Positions 1 through 9,999 of a stretch of 64,000 bases of DNA are shown in pieces; within the stretch, counting starts at the first letter, position 1; the number at the start of each line of letters is the position of its first letter. The position numbers and the translations under genes are program-made. The DNA comes from Erythrobacter ramosus. GTDB lineage: Bacteria > Pseudomonadota > Alphaproteobacteria > Sphingomonadales > Sphingomonadaceae. The notes beneath the pieces were generated by a model that saw only the letters and a program-made list of their open reading frames with translations, was not told the origin of the DNA and ran no database searches. The stretch spans positions 1,250,634 through 1,314,633 of the forward strand of contig NZ_WTYB01000001.1 in the NCBI RefSeq assembly GCF_009828055.1. The letters run 5' to 3'.

Positions 1-1
1 G

Positions 2-298
2 ATGCTGATCGCAATTGGCGCGGGTGGTGCTTATATCCGGCTGGGGGAGCGCGCGCAGGCCATGCTGTTCTGGGCAGCGCTGGCGTTCGGTTGGATGTTT
101 ACTTTGCCCGCCATCGCCAATGCCCTGTTCGGCACACGCGGGCTGGAGTTCGGCGGCGGGCCATTCCCCGGCGATGTGACGATCAACAACATCATCTTCC
201 TCGCCGGATGGCCCGCGATGATCGGGGTGCATCTGGCGGTTGCTTTGCTGCTGTGGGGCGCATGGCAGCATCACCGCCACGCCGGAAGCCGCGCATGA
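2..298 (+). CDS. small integral membrane protein, possibly 5'-truncated
   Basis: Encodes 98 residues with three hydrophobic stretches (about residues 18-40, 60-85 and a weaker one at the N-terminus), consistent with a small inner-membrane protein. I do not recognise a family. An ATG lies at base 2, but the reading frame may begin before the window, so the N-terminus is uncertain. Its TGA overlaps the ATG of the following hydrolase gene in an ATGA arrangement, so the two are probably translated from one mRNA. Confidence 0.55.
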   Translation: MLIAIGAGGAYIRLGERAQAMLFWAALAFGWMFTLPAIANALFGTRGLEFGGGPFPGDVTINNIIFLAGWPAMIGVHLAVALLLWGAWQHHRHAGSRA

Positions 299-1155
299 GC
301 GCCCATCCCGAGATTATCGTGCGCCGCATCCCCTTTGCTTTCGACGAGGGCATCGATCCGGTCTGGCATCCCGATCGGCCCGAATGGAGCCACATGGTCA
401 ACGGCGCCTCGCTCGCCATGCCCTATCTCGAACCCTTCCTGATCAAGACCGTGACGGAAGGCCTGAAACAGGTGCAAGACCCGGCGCTGAAGGCCGATGT
501 CCACGCCTTCATTGGGCAAGAGGGAATCCATTTCCAGAGCCACCGCCGCTACAATGAGATACTGAAGCGCCATTACCCCGAACTGGCGGGGGTCGAAGCT
601 GAAATGGAGGCCGATTACCGCGCTTTCCAGAAGCGCAGCCTTAAGTGGCGGCTAGCTTATACCGCCGGGTTCGAGACGATGACGATGGGGATCACAGAAT
701 GGCTGATCCGCAGCCGCAGCCAGCTTTTCGCGGGCTCCGACAGTGCGATTGCCTCGCTCATTCTCTGGCACATGGTCGAGGAGACCGAGCACAAGAATGT
801 CGCCTGGGATCTCTACAACTACCTCTATGGCGACTGGCGCGGGCGGGCGTGGGGGCTGGTCTGCGGGACGGTGCATGTCGCGCTGTCGAGCCGCAAGGGA
901 TATGCCGCGATGCTGAAGCGCGATGGGTTGTGGCGCAGGCCGCTCAGCCGGGTCAGGCTGTGGGCAATGGTGGCGCGCTTCCTCGTCCATTGCTCGCCCG
1001 CGATGCTGCGGTCGCTGTCGCCCGGATACCACCCTTCAAGGGTGCGCGATCCGGCGTGGGTGGCGCATTGGGCCAGCGCCTATGCAGGGTTGCCCGACGG
1101 CAGCATCCCGTCGCTCGACACTGCCGATCCTGAGATACCGGCGCGTTTTGCGTGA
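295..1155 (+). CDS. predicted metal-dependent hydrolase (PF10118-like)
   Basis: A 286-residue soluble protein resembling the bacterial metal-dependent hydrolase family PF10118, which is ferritin-like in character. Two E-x-x-H elements are visible (E76/H79 in QEGIH, and E162-E163/H166 in VEETEH) with E127 between them, as expected for a dinuclear metal site on a four-helix bundle. The substrate is unknown. The ATG at 295 is chosen because it overlaps the upstream stop codon (ATGA) and the homology begins at once; an in-frame start at 91 would only add low-complexity arginine-rich sequence that overlaps the neighbour in another frame. Confidence 0.75.
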   Translation: MSAHPEIIVRRIPFAFDEGIDPVWHPDRPEWSHMVNGASLAMPYLEPFLIKTVTEGLKQVQDPALKADVHAFIGQEGIHFQSHRRYNEILKRHYPELAGVEAEMEADYRAFQKRSLKWRLAYTAGFETMTMGITEWLIRSRSQLFAGSDSAIASLILWHMVEETEHKNVAWDLYNYLYGDWRGRAWGLVCGTVHVALSSRKGYAAMLKRDGLWRRPLSRVRLWAMVARFLVHCSPAMLRSLSPGYHPSRVRDPAWVAHWASAYAGLPDGSIPSLDTADPEIPARFA

Positions 1156-1193
1156 GGCTGGACTCGGCCTTGGCCTTGTCCTAATCCTGCGTC

Positions 1194-3240
<2,047 letters not shown>

Positions 3241-3263
3241 GGGACTGACAAGGGGCAGGGATC

Positions 3264-3830
3264 ATGCGCCACGCTCGTCTGAGCATTGCGGCGGCGCTGG
3301 CAAGCGCAGGGCTGCTCGCGGCCTGCGTCTCAGCCCCGCAGCTCTCGGCCCCTGTCATGCGTGCCGAGGCGCCGCGCTTCGATCCCTTCACCTTCTTCGC
3401 AGGCACCAGCGCGGGCACAGGGACGATGTCCAAGGTCGGCTCCGGCCCCATCCCGGTCCGGGTGACCAGCAGCGGTCGGATCGAAGTGGAGGTGCGCCCC
3501 GAGTCCGCTTGGGCCGCCCCGCCGCGCCGGGTGCTGGTGCTCGATCAGATGGTGCACGAGGGCGACAAGCCCGCACGCAAGCGCCAGTGGCGCATCCACG
3601 AGGTCGCCCCGGGCCGCTATGAAGGCTCACTGACGGGAGCGATCAGTCCGATCGCAGGCCGCGCCGAGGGCAACTTGCTGGTGCTCGAATTCACCATCAA
3701 GGATGGTTTCCGGGTGCGGCAAGAGTTGACGCTGTCCGCCGACGGCCGCCGCGCGGCCAACGTGATGACGGTCAGCCAGCTCGGGATCAAGGTCGCGGTG
3801 CTGGCCGAGGATATCCGCAAGACCCCCTGA
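3264..3830 (+). CDS. lipoprotein, DUF3833-like
   Basis: A 188-residue predicted lipoprotein: basic start, hydrophobic segment and a lipobox with C21 (GLLAAC). The mature part begins with FDPFTFFAGTSAGTG and continues with a beta-rich pattern ending VSQLGIKVAVLAEDIRK, which resembles the DUF3833 family of envelope lipoproteins; that family assignment is moderate. It starts 24 bases after thiC, and a GGGGCAGGGATC sequence serves as ribosome site. Function is unknown. Confidence 0.75.
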   Translation: MRHARLSIAAALASAGLLAACVSAPQLSAPVMRAEAPRFDPFTFFAGTSAGTGTMSKVGSGPIPVRVTSSGRIEVEVRPESAWAAPPRRVLVLDQMVHEGDKPARKRQWRIHEVAPGRYEGSLTGAISPIAGRAEGNLLVLEFTIKDGFRVRQELTLSADGRRAANVMTVSQLGIKVAVLAEDIRKTP

Positions 3831-3907
3831 ACCCTGAGCAGACGCGCGCACGCCGTCGCACGAGCGCCCTCTGGCCTAACCCATCAGCGCACGGCATAAG
3901 CCTTGTC

Positions 3908-4333
3908 ATGCTGGTGCAGTTTGCCGTTTCCACCACGATGCTTGTGTTGTGCGTCTTCATCCACGGAGCGGGGCTGTTCAGCCTCAGCCGGGCGCTGCGC
4001 AGCGAGCGCACAGCAGAGCGGCTGCGCCACATCGACCCGCTCTCCCCACGCGGCGCGGTGTTCACGCTGGGAATCGTGCTGGCGATTTTCGCGCTTCACG
4101 GGATCGAGATCTGGGCGTTCACGGCGCTCTATCTCGTCACCGGCGCGGTCGACACGCTCGCCGAAGCGCTCTATTTCTCGACCATCAGCTATACCACGGT
4201 CGGGTTTCACGACGACTATGTCGACCCCGCCTGGAACCTGCTCGGCCCGTTCGAGAGCATTCTCGGCATTATTCTTATCGGCTGGTCGACCGCGTTTTTC
4301 TTTCGCGTGTTGGGCCGGATCGACCCACACTAG
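3908..4333 (+). CDS. two-TM potassium-channel-like protein (Ion_trans_2)
   Basis: A 141-residue membrane protein with hydrophobic helices at about 5-24, 52-75 and 112-132. Between the last two lies a pore loop YFSTISYTTVGFHDD, whose TTVGF (96-100) matches a potassium selectivity filter. This fits the minimal Ion_trans_2 family (PF07885), with no cytosolic regulatory domain. Such small proteins may conduct potassium as tetramers; whether this one is a functional channel is inferred from the filter only. Preceded by a gap of about 75 bases from the lipoprotein. Confidence 0.75.
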   Translation: MLVQFAVSTTMLVLCVFIHGAGLFSLSRALRSERTAERLRHIDPLSPRGAVFTLGIVLAIFALHGIEIWAFTALYLVTGAVDTLAEALYFSTISYTTVGFHDDYVDPAWNLLGPFESILGIILIGWSTAFFFRVLGRIDPH

Positions 4334-4350
4334 GTCTGCGCGATCCCGCC

Positions 4351-4485
4351 TCAGGAGTTCTTCATGTTCTCCAGACCCTTGATCCCGCCGGGCTTGGTGC
4401 TGGGCTGGCTGGCGTTGAGCTTCGGCCCCTTGTCCGCCTTGGGCTTACGCGCTTCGCGGCTCTTCTTCTGTTGGCCCTTGGCCAT
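4351..4485 (-). CDS. 44-residue lysine-rich small protein
   Basis: The minus strand encodes a 44-residue peptide beginning MAKGQQKKSREARKPKADKG and ending ENMKNS. It is strongly basic and low in hydrophobics, like ribosome- or nucleic-acid-associated small proteins. The reading frame opens with ATG at 4485 and ends with TGA at 4351; a GGAA lies about 8 bases upstream. I believe similar peptides occur in sphingomonads, but that comes from memory and not from a search. It is convergent with the channel gene. Confidence 0.6.
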   Translation of the reverse strand: MAKGQQKKSREARKPKADKGPKLNASQPSTKPGGIKGLENMKNS

Positions 4486-4745
4486 AGGATGTTCCGATCA
4501 GAGGGCGATATGCCCGAGCGCGGAGCGTGGGCCTGATGGGGGGAGGTGTCAATGTGGGGGGTGGAGCGAGGTGGACTGGCCGCTGTCCGCCACTCTGTTC
4601 AGGCCTGCTCCCGCATCTAGCAAACCTCACGCGATATATCCTCTCACCAAGAATTGTCATCCAAGGCTAAACACAAAATGTTCTCGCAACGAAAATCTCG
4701 TGCTATCAGCATGTTGCGTCTAAGATTGTCGACGGGGAGGCACAT

Positions 4746-5270
4746 ATGGAGAATGCGATAAAGCTACGCGACATTATGTTGGCGAAAGGATGGGTTTTCT
4801 ATCATTTCACTGATGAAACCAATCTCCCCTCAATCCAGAATCACGGATTGCTCTCTATGCATGAAATGCGTCGGCTCGGGATTGGAATGGTGCCTGGCGG
4901 AAACGAGTGGAGTTTGGACGCCGATAAACGGAGTGGGATGGATCGCTACGTGCATTTGTGCTTCTTTGAGGAGCACCCGATGGAGTATATAACGAAAAAG
5001 GAAGGGCGCATTAGCCGCACTCGCTTTTTGCGCATCGATCCAAACGTTTTGACGATCGAGGGGGCGCTCATAACGAAAGAGGTTGCGAATAAGGCGGGGG
5101 TCCAGCCAAGGCCTGCGAGCGAGATGGTCGAGGAGCTTGATTTGAAGGTCATATATACCCGGACTGACTGGAAGGACCCGAAGGTACAAGTTCGTCTGAG
5201 AGAAGCTCGGAAGAATGAGCTGCTTGTGCCGGCCCATATTCCAACTGAACTCATCAGAAATTTGAGGTAA
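4746..5270 (+). CDS. DarT1-type DNA ADP-ribosyltransferase toxin (DUF4433)
   Basis: A 174-residue protein resembling DarT, the toxin that transfers ADP-ribose from NAD+ to bases of DNA. The N-terminal NAD-binding element YHFTDETNLPSIQNHGLLS begins at Y19-H20. A second block, HLCFFEEHPM, matches the DarT core, and the end NELLVPAHIP contains E158, the expected catalytic glutamate. A GGGGAGG ribosome site precedes the ATG. The next gene starts on the base after its stop and looks like the cognate NADAR antitoxin, which points to the guanine-modifying DarT1 class. The DNA is markedly AT-richer than its surroundings, suggesting acquisition. Confidence 0.82.
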   Translation: MENAIKLRDIMLAKGWVFYHFTDETNLPSIQNHGLLSMHEMRRLGIGMVPGGNEWSLDADKRSGMDRYVHLCFFEEHPMEYITKKEGRISRTRFLRIDPNVLTIEGALITKEVANKAGVQPRPASEMVEELDLKVIYTRTDWKDPKVQVRLREARKNELLVPAHIPTELIRNLR

Positions 5271-5963
5271 ATGGCAAAGCGACCCATCTTTGTGCCTATG
5301 CTGGACGGCAAGCGGCTGGTGCTTGAGAGGTATGTCGATTTTCAGTGGCATTCTGGTTTTGCGAAGTCGCAAAAGCAAAAAAGCATAAGATCCCTCCATG
5401 AGATGGCTCTTCTGGAGTACGGCGTTAAGAACCCGCTTGAAGTATCGTCAAAGTCGGAGGATCCTCTCGGCGTAGCACTTTCTTCGTTCAATCTGAAATT
5501 TGTTACCAAAAAAGGTCGAATTCTTACAGTGGAATCTGCCTTTCAAGGAAGTAAAGTCTTTGAACTAGGTGGGCCATTTTTGGATATATTCGACTTTTCT
5601 CCCATCGATGCAAAGAGAGATGCGCGACTAAAATCGCATGGTCAACTTACTAAGTTCTCGTTTTTCGGGGTTGATTGGGACCTTGAGCCAAAAACTGCAT
5701 TCTACGATTGGCTATACATCAATGCACTGATAAAAAATGAGAACCTGATCGCAATGGTTATCAGCCGTGACGGCTTTACAGACATTGAGTTTAATCCTGA
5801 AAAATCAATTAACTGCCAAGCAAGATCGGCGGCACTTTTCTGCGCGTTGTATCACACTGATCGTCTTGATTTTGTTCTGCAAAGTCGGGAAAACTTCATA
5901 AGCATGTATGCTGGACGAGTGTCGGACCCACATAAACCAGAGCAAGTAAGGTTTCTTGTCTGA
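5271..5963 (+). CDS. NADAR-family antitoxin paired with DarT1 (DUF6977-like)
   Basis: A 230-residue protein resembling the DarT1-associated NADAR antitoxins, ADP-ribosyl glycohydrolases that remove ADP-ribose from guanine bases. Visible conserved blocks are QKQKSIRSLH (34-43), VESAFQGSKVF (87-97, NADAR-like), LEPKTAFYDWLY (138-149) and FTDIEFNPEKSINCQARS (169-186). The start codon directly follows the toxin stop codon, so translation is coupled. The AT-rich base composition matches the toxin gene. The antitoxin role is inferred from family and partner; the family name is from memory. Confidence 0.8.
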   Translation: MAKRPIFVPMLDGKRLVLERYVDFQWHSGFAKSQKQKSIRSLHEMALLEYGVKNPLEVSSKSEDPLGVALSSFNLKFVTKKGRILTVESAFQGSKVFELGGPFLDIFDFSPIDAKRDARLKSHGQLTKFSFFGVDWDLEPKTAFYDWLYINALIKNENLIAMVISRDGFTDIEFNPEKSINCQARSAALFCALYHTDRLDFVLQSRENFISMYAGRVSDPHKPEQVRFLV

Positions 5964-6012
5964 TCTTAATTCACACTTTCGCGACTGTTTCATCCAAATC
6001 GACTTCCCCCCA

Positions 6013-6465
6013 TCACCCCATCCCCACCAGCACCCGATCCAACGCCTGCAAAAACCGCGAGCGATCCGTCTTGCTGAACGGCGCAGGCCCACCCCCAACC
6101 CCGTCCATCCCGGCGCGCAAATCCGCCATGATCGCGCGGGTTGCGATTGCGCCGCCGATGCTGGCGGCGGTGAATTCCTCGCCATTGTGTTTCAGCACCC
6201 GCGCGCCGGCTTTCAGGCAGCGCTCGGCGAGCAGGATGTCGGCGGTCACCACCACCGAGCGCGCATCCGCCGCCTCGGCAATCCAGTCGTCCGCCGCGTC
6301 GAAGCTGTCGCTCACCACCACGCGCTTCACCCGCGGGCTATCGGGAATGCGAAATGGGGCGTTGCTGACCACGCGCACCTCGGCGCGGAAGCGCAGGGCG
6401 ACGCGGTAGATCTCGTCCTTCACCGGGCAGGCGTCGGCGTCGATCAGAATGGTGACGGGTGACAT
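6013..6465 (-). CDS. UPF0178 (DUF188/YaiI-like) protein
   Basis: A 150-residue protein of the UPF0178 family (YaiI/YqxD), a PIN-like fold of unknown role. The family signature is plain: ILIDADACPVKDEIYRVA at the start, VVSNAPFRIP, VVSDSFDAADDWIAE, and a GGPAPFSKTDRSRFLQ block close to the C-terminus. The acidic residues of DADACP and DAADDW suggest a metal-dependent nuclease-like site, but no activity is established. It closes the old chromosomal context immediately after the AT-rich toxin insert. Confidence 0.9.
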   Translation of the reverse strand: MSPVTILIDADACPVKDEIYRVALRFRAEVRVVSNAPFRIPDSPRVKRVVVSDSFDAADDWIAEAADARSVVVTADILLAERCLKAGARVLKHNGEEFTAASIGGAIATRAIMADLRAGMDGVGGGPAPFSKTDRSRFLQALDRVLVGMG

Positions 6466-6552
6466 GGGGCGGCTCTAGCCGAGCGGGCCGGGCGCGGACA
6501 ATGGCAACGCGCGCTCTTTCCTACTCCCAGATCGCGCGGCATCCTCCGGCCC

Positions 6553-7155
6553 ATGACGCACGCTCGCACCCCCGCTTCGCCCCTCGCGCTCGCCCCGATC
6601 CGCCACGATGGCTGGACCACGCAGCGTCAGGTCACCTTCCTTGATGCGCTCGCCGCCTCGCATTCCGTGTCCGAGGCGGCGCGGGCGGTGGGGATGAGCC
6701 GGCAATCGGCCTATGCCTTGCGCGCGCGGTTGAAGGGGGAGCCATTCGATCTCGCCTGGACGGCGGCGTTCCGCTGCCGCTTCGATGCGCTGGCTGAAGC
6801 CGCGCTCGACCGGGCGATCAACGGGGTTGAGGTGCAGCATTTCTACAATGGCGAGCTGATCGGCACCACGCGGCGCTATGATGAACGGCTGACGCTGGCG
6901 CTGCTGGCGATGCGCGGGACGGGCGGGGCGCGGCGCACCTCGGCCTCGCATCCGGCGGCGGAATATGGGCCGGAGGATTTCGGCCCGCTGCGCGAACGGG
7001 TCGAGCAGGGCCCGGAAACCTGGGACGAGCAGCTGGAGGAGGAGCGCGAGGCGCTCTACGCCGAATATGACGCCGCCGAAGCCGCGCGCCGCGCGGAGGA
7101 GGGCGGGGAAGGGGACGATGACGCGGAAGATTGGGCGGATGGGGTGCGCCGGTGA
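6553..7155 (+). CDS. helix-turn-helix protein of unknown function
   Basis: A 200-residue protein with a clear helix-turn-helix near residues 25-55 (TQRQVTFLDALAASHSVSEA followed by ARAVGMSRQSAYALRARL). The middle, about 60-100, reads like a conserved domain (AFRCRFDALAEAALDRAING). The C-terminal third is very acidic and Glu/Ala-rich and is probably disordered. It could bind DNA as a regulator or be a relict of a phage terminase-like protein; I cannot decide. It is transcribed divergently from the UPF0178 gene. Confidence 0.7.
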   Translation: MTHARTPASPLALAPIRHDGWTTQRQVTFLDALAASHSVSEAARAVGMSRQSAYALRARLKGEPFDLAWTAAFRCRFDALAEAALDRAINGVEVQHFYNGELIGTTRRYDERLTLALLAMRGTGGARRTSASHPAAEYGPEDFGPLRERVEQGPETWDEQLEEEREALYAEYDAAEAARRAEEGGEGDDDAEDWADGVRR

Positions 7156-7719
7156 TCGGTCGGGATGCTGCTGCCCCCCCCCCCCCCCCGACATGGCGAA
7201 GTGTCAACTTCGCTTTTGGGGTTTATATAATTGAATTACATGATAAAAATGGCTGAAACGGCGCTTGACACCCTGTCAACTTTGTCAACTTTCCTGATTG
7301 CGACCGCGCCTCCGCGCGGTCGTCCTCGGTGCGTTTCGATCCCTGCGGGATCGAGCACCTGCGGGCGGCCAGTCGGCCTTGCGGTCCGTCCGTTGGCGGA
7401 CCGAGGCAGCGCGGGCCGATCCGATTCGATCTGGCAGGGCAAGGGCGCGGCGCTGCGCCTCTCCGCGTCTCTCTTTCCTCTGCGGCCTCTGCGTGAACCC
7501 ACCTTCCCTTTCCCCCGATTAGGCAAACCGCCGCTTGTGTGCTACACAGCCCCCGCTGACGTCGAAATTTGCGACGGACTTCGAAATTTGCGCTCCGCCG
7601 CTTGGCCCTTTGGCCCCCGGCGTAAACCAGACGACGACTTCCTTTCATGTGACGATACGACGCACTAACCGTTCGGCCCTTTGCCGTGCGGAATACATTG
7701 TTCTTGAAAGGAACACTCC
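7156..7719. other. gene-free stretch with homopolymer and repeats
   Basis: No supportable gene. It starts with a run of 16 C residues (7174-7189), then a GCGAAG-TGTCAA-CTTCGC hairpin, an AT-rich segment and a GTCAAC repeat block that recurs near 52.7 kb. Further on are a CTCTGCGTGAA-type dispersed repeat (about 7460-7500) and two copies of GAAATTTGCG (about 7563-7592). The last 60 bases are the leader of the cold shock gene. Confidence 0.7.
7174..7291 (+). repeat. composite repeat, copy 1 (C-tract, hairpin, GTCAAC block)
   Basis: Modules in order: C16; GCGAAGTGTCAACTTCGC (7196-7213), a six-base-pair hairpin; about 45 bases of AT-rich DNA; then GGCGCTTGACACCCTGTC continuing into AACTTTGTCAACTT (7260-7291). 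The last 32 bases are identical to 52709-52740, and the other modules recur there in the same order. TTGACA and the two TGTCAA words are reverse complements of each other. Confidence 0.85.
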
Positions 7720-7929
7720 ATGAGCAAGACCGGAACCGTAAAGTTCTTCAACACCGACAAGGGCTATGGCTTCATTCAGCCCGACGATGGCTCGTCGGAC
7801 AGCTTCGTCCACATCACTGCCGTGCAGGCCGCTGGCATGCACAGCCTTGAAAAGGATCAGCGTCTGAGCTTCGATCTCGAGCGCGGCCGTAACGGCAAGG
7901 AAAGCGCCGTGAATCTGGCTGCTGCCTAA
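7720..7929 (+). CDS. cold shock domain protein
   Basis: A 69-residue single cold-shock domain, an RNA/ssDNA chaperone of the cytosol. RNP1 (KGYGFIQP) and RNP2 (DSFVHI) are intact, as is the opening GTVKFFNTDKGYGF. The start is set by GAAAGGAA about ten bases upstream. It has its own leader after a repeat-filled gap, with a run of A/T-rich sequence that may carry cold-responsive structure, though I cannot show that. Which Csp paralogue it is cannot be said. Confidence 0.93.
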   Translation: MSKTGTVKFFNTDKGYGFIQPDDGSSDSFVHITAVQAAGMHSLEKDQRLSFDLERGRNGKESAVNLAAA

Positions 7930-8015
7930 TTTGAATACCCGGCGGCAGGGCGCTTCGCGCGTCCTGCCTGCCACCTCAGATTCCCGCCTACCCCCTCCCA
8001 TGGCAGGAGCGCCTG

Positions 8016-8228
8016 ATGGCCCAGACCTACGAATTCTACTGCGAACGTGCCGATGAAGCCGCTGCCCTTGCTGGCAAGGCCACGCTGGACAACGTGCGTG
8101 AGCGCGAATTGCGTTCGGAAAAGACCTGGCGCGGCCTCGCCGAGCAGGCCCGCAAGACCGCGGAAGAGCGCGTCAAGGCTGACCGCGTCCGTGCTGAAAA
8201 GCGCGCGGCTGATCATCTCCTGTCCTGA
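8016..8228 (+). CDS. small charged helical protein, unknown
   Basis: A 70-residue protein, rich in Ala, Glu, Lys and Arg, almost entirely predicted alpha-helical or coiled-coil (EAAALAGKATLDNVRERELR and EQARKTAEERVKADRVRAEK). A good ribosome site (GGCAGGAGC) sits seven bases before the ATG. It lies between the cold shock gene and the ribosome-hibernation gene, so a role in stress is possible, but no family is recognised. Confidence 0.65.
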   Translation: MAQTYEFYCERADEAAALAGKATLDNVRERELRSEKTWRGLAEQARKTAEERVKADRVRAEKRAADHLLS

Positions 8229-8317
8229 ACATCTCGCCTGATTCCGCTGGAAAGCCGGATCAGCGCGCCCCATATTCTTCTTGGGCAACAGGACACTGAA
8301 CCCAAGGAGAGACAGCC

Positions 8318-8671
8318 ATGACCACCATGCAGTTCCAGTTCAACACCGACAGCTCGGTGATGGGCACGCAGGACGTCGCCCATCGGATTGAGGCGCAGGT
8401 GCGCAAGCGGCTGGAACGCTTCGCTGACAGGCTGACGCGGATCGAGGTCCATGTCTCGGACGTCAACGGGCGCAAACATGGCGCGGATGACAAGCATTGC
8501 ACCATCGAAGCGCGTCCGCGCGGCAGTCGCCCGATCGGCGTGACCGGCAAGGCGTCCGATGTCGACGCGGCAGCCCGGATCGCGGCCAACACGATGGCGG
8601 AACGGCTGGAACGCGTGCTCGGCAAGGCGCAGCGGCACCGCCACGATCCCTCACCTGATAAGACGATCTGA
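8318..8671 (+). CDS. ribosome hibernation/translation inhibitor, HPF/RaiA family
   Basis: A 117-residue protein of the short HPF/RaiA (S30AE) type, which binds the 30S decoding region and silences ribosomes under stress. The beta-alpha fold pattern is seen: FQFNTDSSVMGTQDVAHRIE, RLTRIEVHVSDVNGRKHGAD, and CTIEARPRGSRPIGVTG followed by a helix with RIAANTMAERLERVLGKAQR. It lacks the C-terminal dimerisation domain of long HPF. AAGGAGAG lies well placed before the ATG. Confidence 0.8.
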   Translation: MTTMQFQFNTDSSVMGTQDVAHRIEAQVRKRLERFADRLTRIEVHVSDVNGRKHGADDKHCTIEARPRGSRPIGVTGKASDVDAAARIAANTMAERLERVLGKAQRHRHDPSPDKTI

Positions 8672-8701
8672 CCCTGCGCATGTGCGGGCGCAGGCGAGGG
8701 G

Positions 8702-9946
8702 TTATCCCTCCTTGCGCCCGAACACCCTTGATCGCAGCCCACGTCCGGTCAGTCCGGGAAGTCCCGGCTGACTGGGCGTCGGCGCAATCACCCGCGTGGG
8801 CGTCGGCGGTGACGGCTCCGGTGCGGGAGGAGCATCGCCTTCGCCCGCTTTGCGCACTTCAAAGCGGCCACCGATCCCCTCGGCCAGCTTGCGCTTCTCG
8901 AACCACTCATTGGCGAGCGCCATGCGCTCGTCTTGTCCCTCCGGCATGATGTCGACCGGGAAGGCGCGGTCATCGAAAGCATTGGCGTCGGGCACGTGTT
9001 CGGCCGCGACGAAGCCGTATTCGAGGTGCTTCAACGGCACCAGTTCGTAGAACGGCACATCGGCAGGCTCGGGCGCGGCATAGCCGATATTCGCGCCCGC
9101 ATTATGGTGCAGGACGCGATAGGACAGGCTGCGGTCCTCGGGTCCGAAGGTGTCGCCATCGGGAATGACATAGCCGTTCGGCATGGTCGCGACCCGCAGG
9201 AAGGCGAAGATCGTCTCGAGATTCGCGGCCCAGGGCAGGACGTTGGGCTGGACGATAATCTCGCGCCCCAGCCAGTGGCGAGCGCCGAAGGTACGGATGC
9301 CGACCCGCGCGCTCTCACCCGGCGCGGCGGTCGGGCCGAACAGGAACGGGTGGATGTGGAGCGGCCCCGGCGCGTCATTGCCCGCCGCAATCCGATCAAA
9401 CAGCTCGCCGCTGAGCAACGTGTCGGACTGCGTCCAGTGCACCGCTAGCGGCATCGCATGATCAATCGCGATCCGGGTCATCAGTGCCAGGAGGGCAAGC
9501 CGCCGCTCGAATTGCGGCTGGCTCGCACCTGACCGCTCGCGGCCGATCGCTTCGAACATGGCGGCAATCTCGGGGTTCTCCTCGACGCCGCCCATCACAC
9601 CGTGCGAGACTTCGAGCAGGATGTGGCTGTCGCAGCGCGTGATCCGCTCGCGAATGTCGGGGGTGACGATGCCGGTGTAGAACGAGGACAGCGCCGGCTG
9701 GAACACCTGCGCATTGGCGGGGCGGTCGACATATTCGAAGGTCACCATCAGCTCATCGGTGGCATCGAACAGGCGGTAGAACAGGCCCGGATTGTTCTCC
9801 GACAGATGGAAGCTGACGCTCGACCGCATCCCCTCGATCCGCACGAAATCGCGCATGATCGCTTCCAGATCGTGGACTCGCCGGTCGAACAGTAACGCGG
9901 CTTGCAGGCGGTTGGGATAGAGCATGGCGCGTGGAGGCCCCGGCAT
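8702..9946 (-). CDS. conserved protein of unknown function, about 414 residues
   Basis: No family recognised. The protein looks soluble with alternating helices and strands, and it ends in a Pro-rich linker (about residues 370-405) plus a basic tail. Tracts such as SDTLLSGELFDRIAAGNDAP and EIIVQPNVLPWAANLETIFA look like a folded alpha/beta domain. An in-frame TTG lies at 9952, an ATG at 9946 and another at 9925; the 9946 start is chosen, without a strong ribosome site to decide. It is convergent with the hibernation factor gene. Confidence 0.65.
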   Translation of the reverse strand: MPGPPRAMLYPNRLQAALLFDRRVHDLEAIMRDFVRIEGMRSSVSFHLSENNPGLFYRLFDATDELMVTFEYVDRPANAQVFQPALSSFYTGIVTPDIRERITRCDSHILLEVSHGVMGGVEENPEIAAMFEAIGRERSGASQPQFERRLALLALMTRIAIDHAMPLAVHWTQSDTLLSGELFDRIAAGNDAPGPLHIHPFLFGPTAAPGESARVGIRTFGARHWLGREIIVQPNVLPWAANLETIFAFLRVATMPNGYVIPDGDTFGPEDRSLSYRVLHHNAGANIGYAAPEPADVPFYELVPLKHLEYGFVAAEHVPDANAFDDRAFPVDIMPEGQDERMALANEWFEKRKLAEGIGGRFEVRKAGEGDAPPAPEPSPPTPTRVIAPTPSQPGLPGLTGRGLRSRVFGRKEG

Positions 9947-9999
9947 GGACAAAGATCGCCAGACCCTATCCCTGCAAGGTTAATTCCGCGTTGAAGCCG

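Noticed and set aside
7231..7668. 145-residue plus-strand frame in the repeat-filled gap
   Set aside because: Crosses dispersed repeats and hairpins; no coherent protein composition and no ribosome site.
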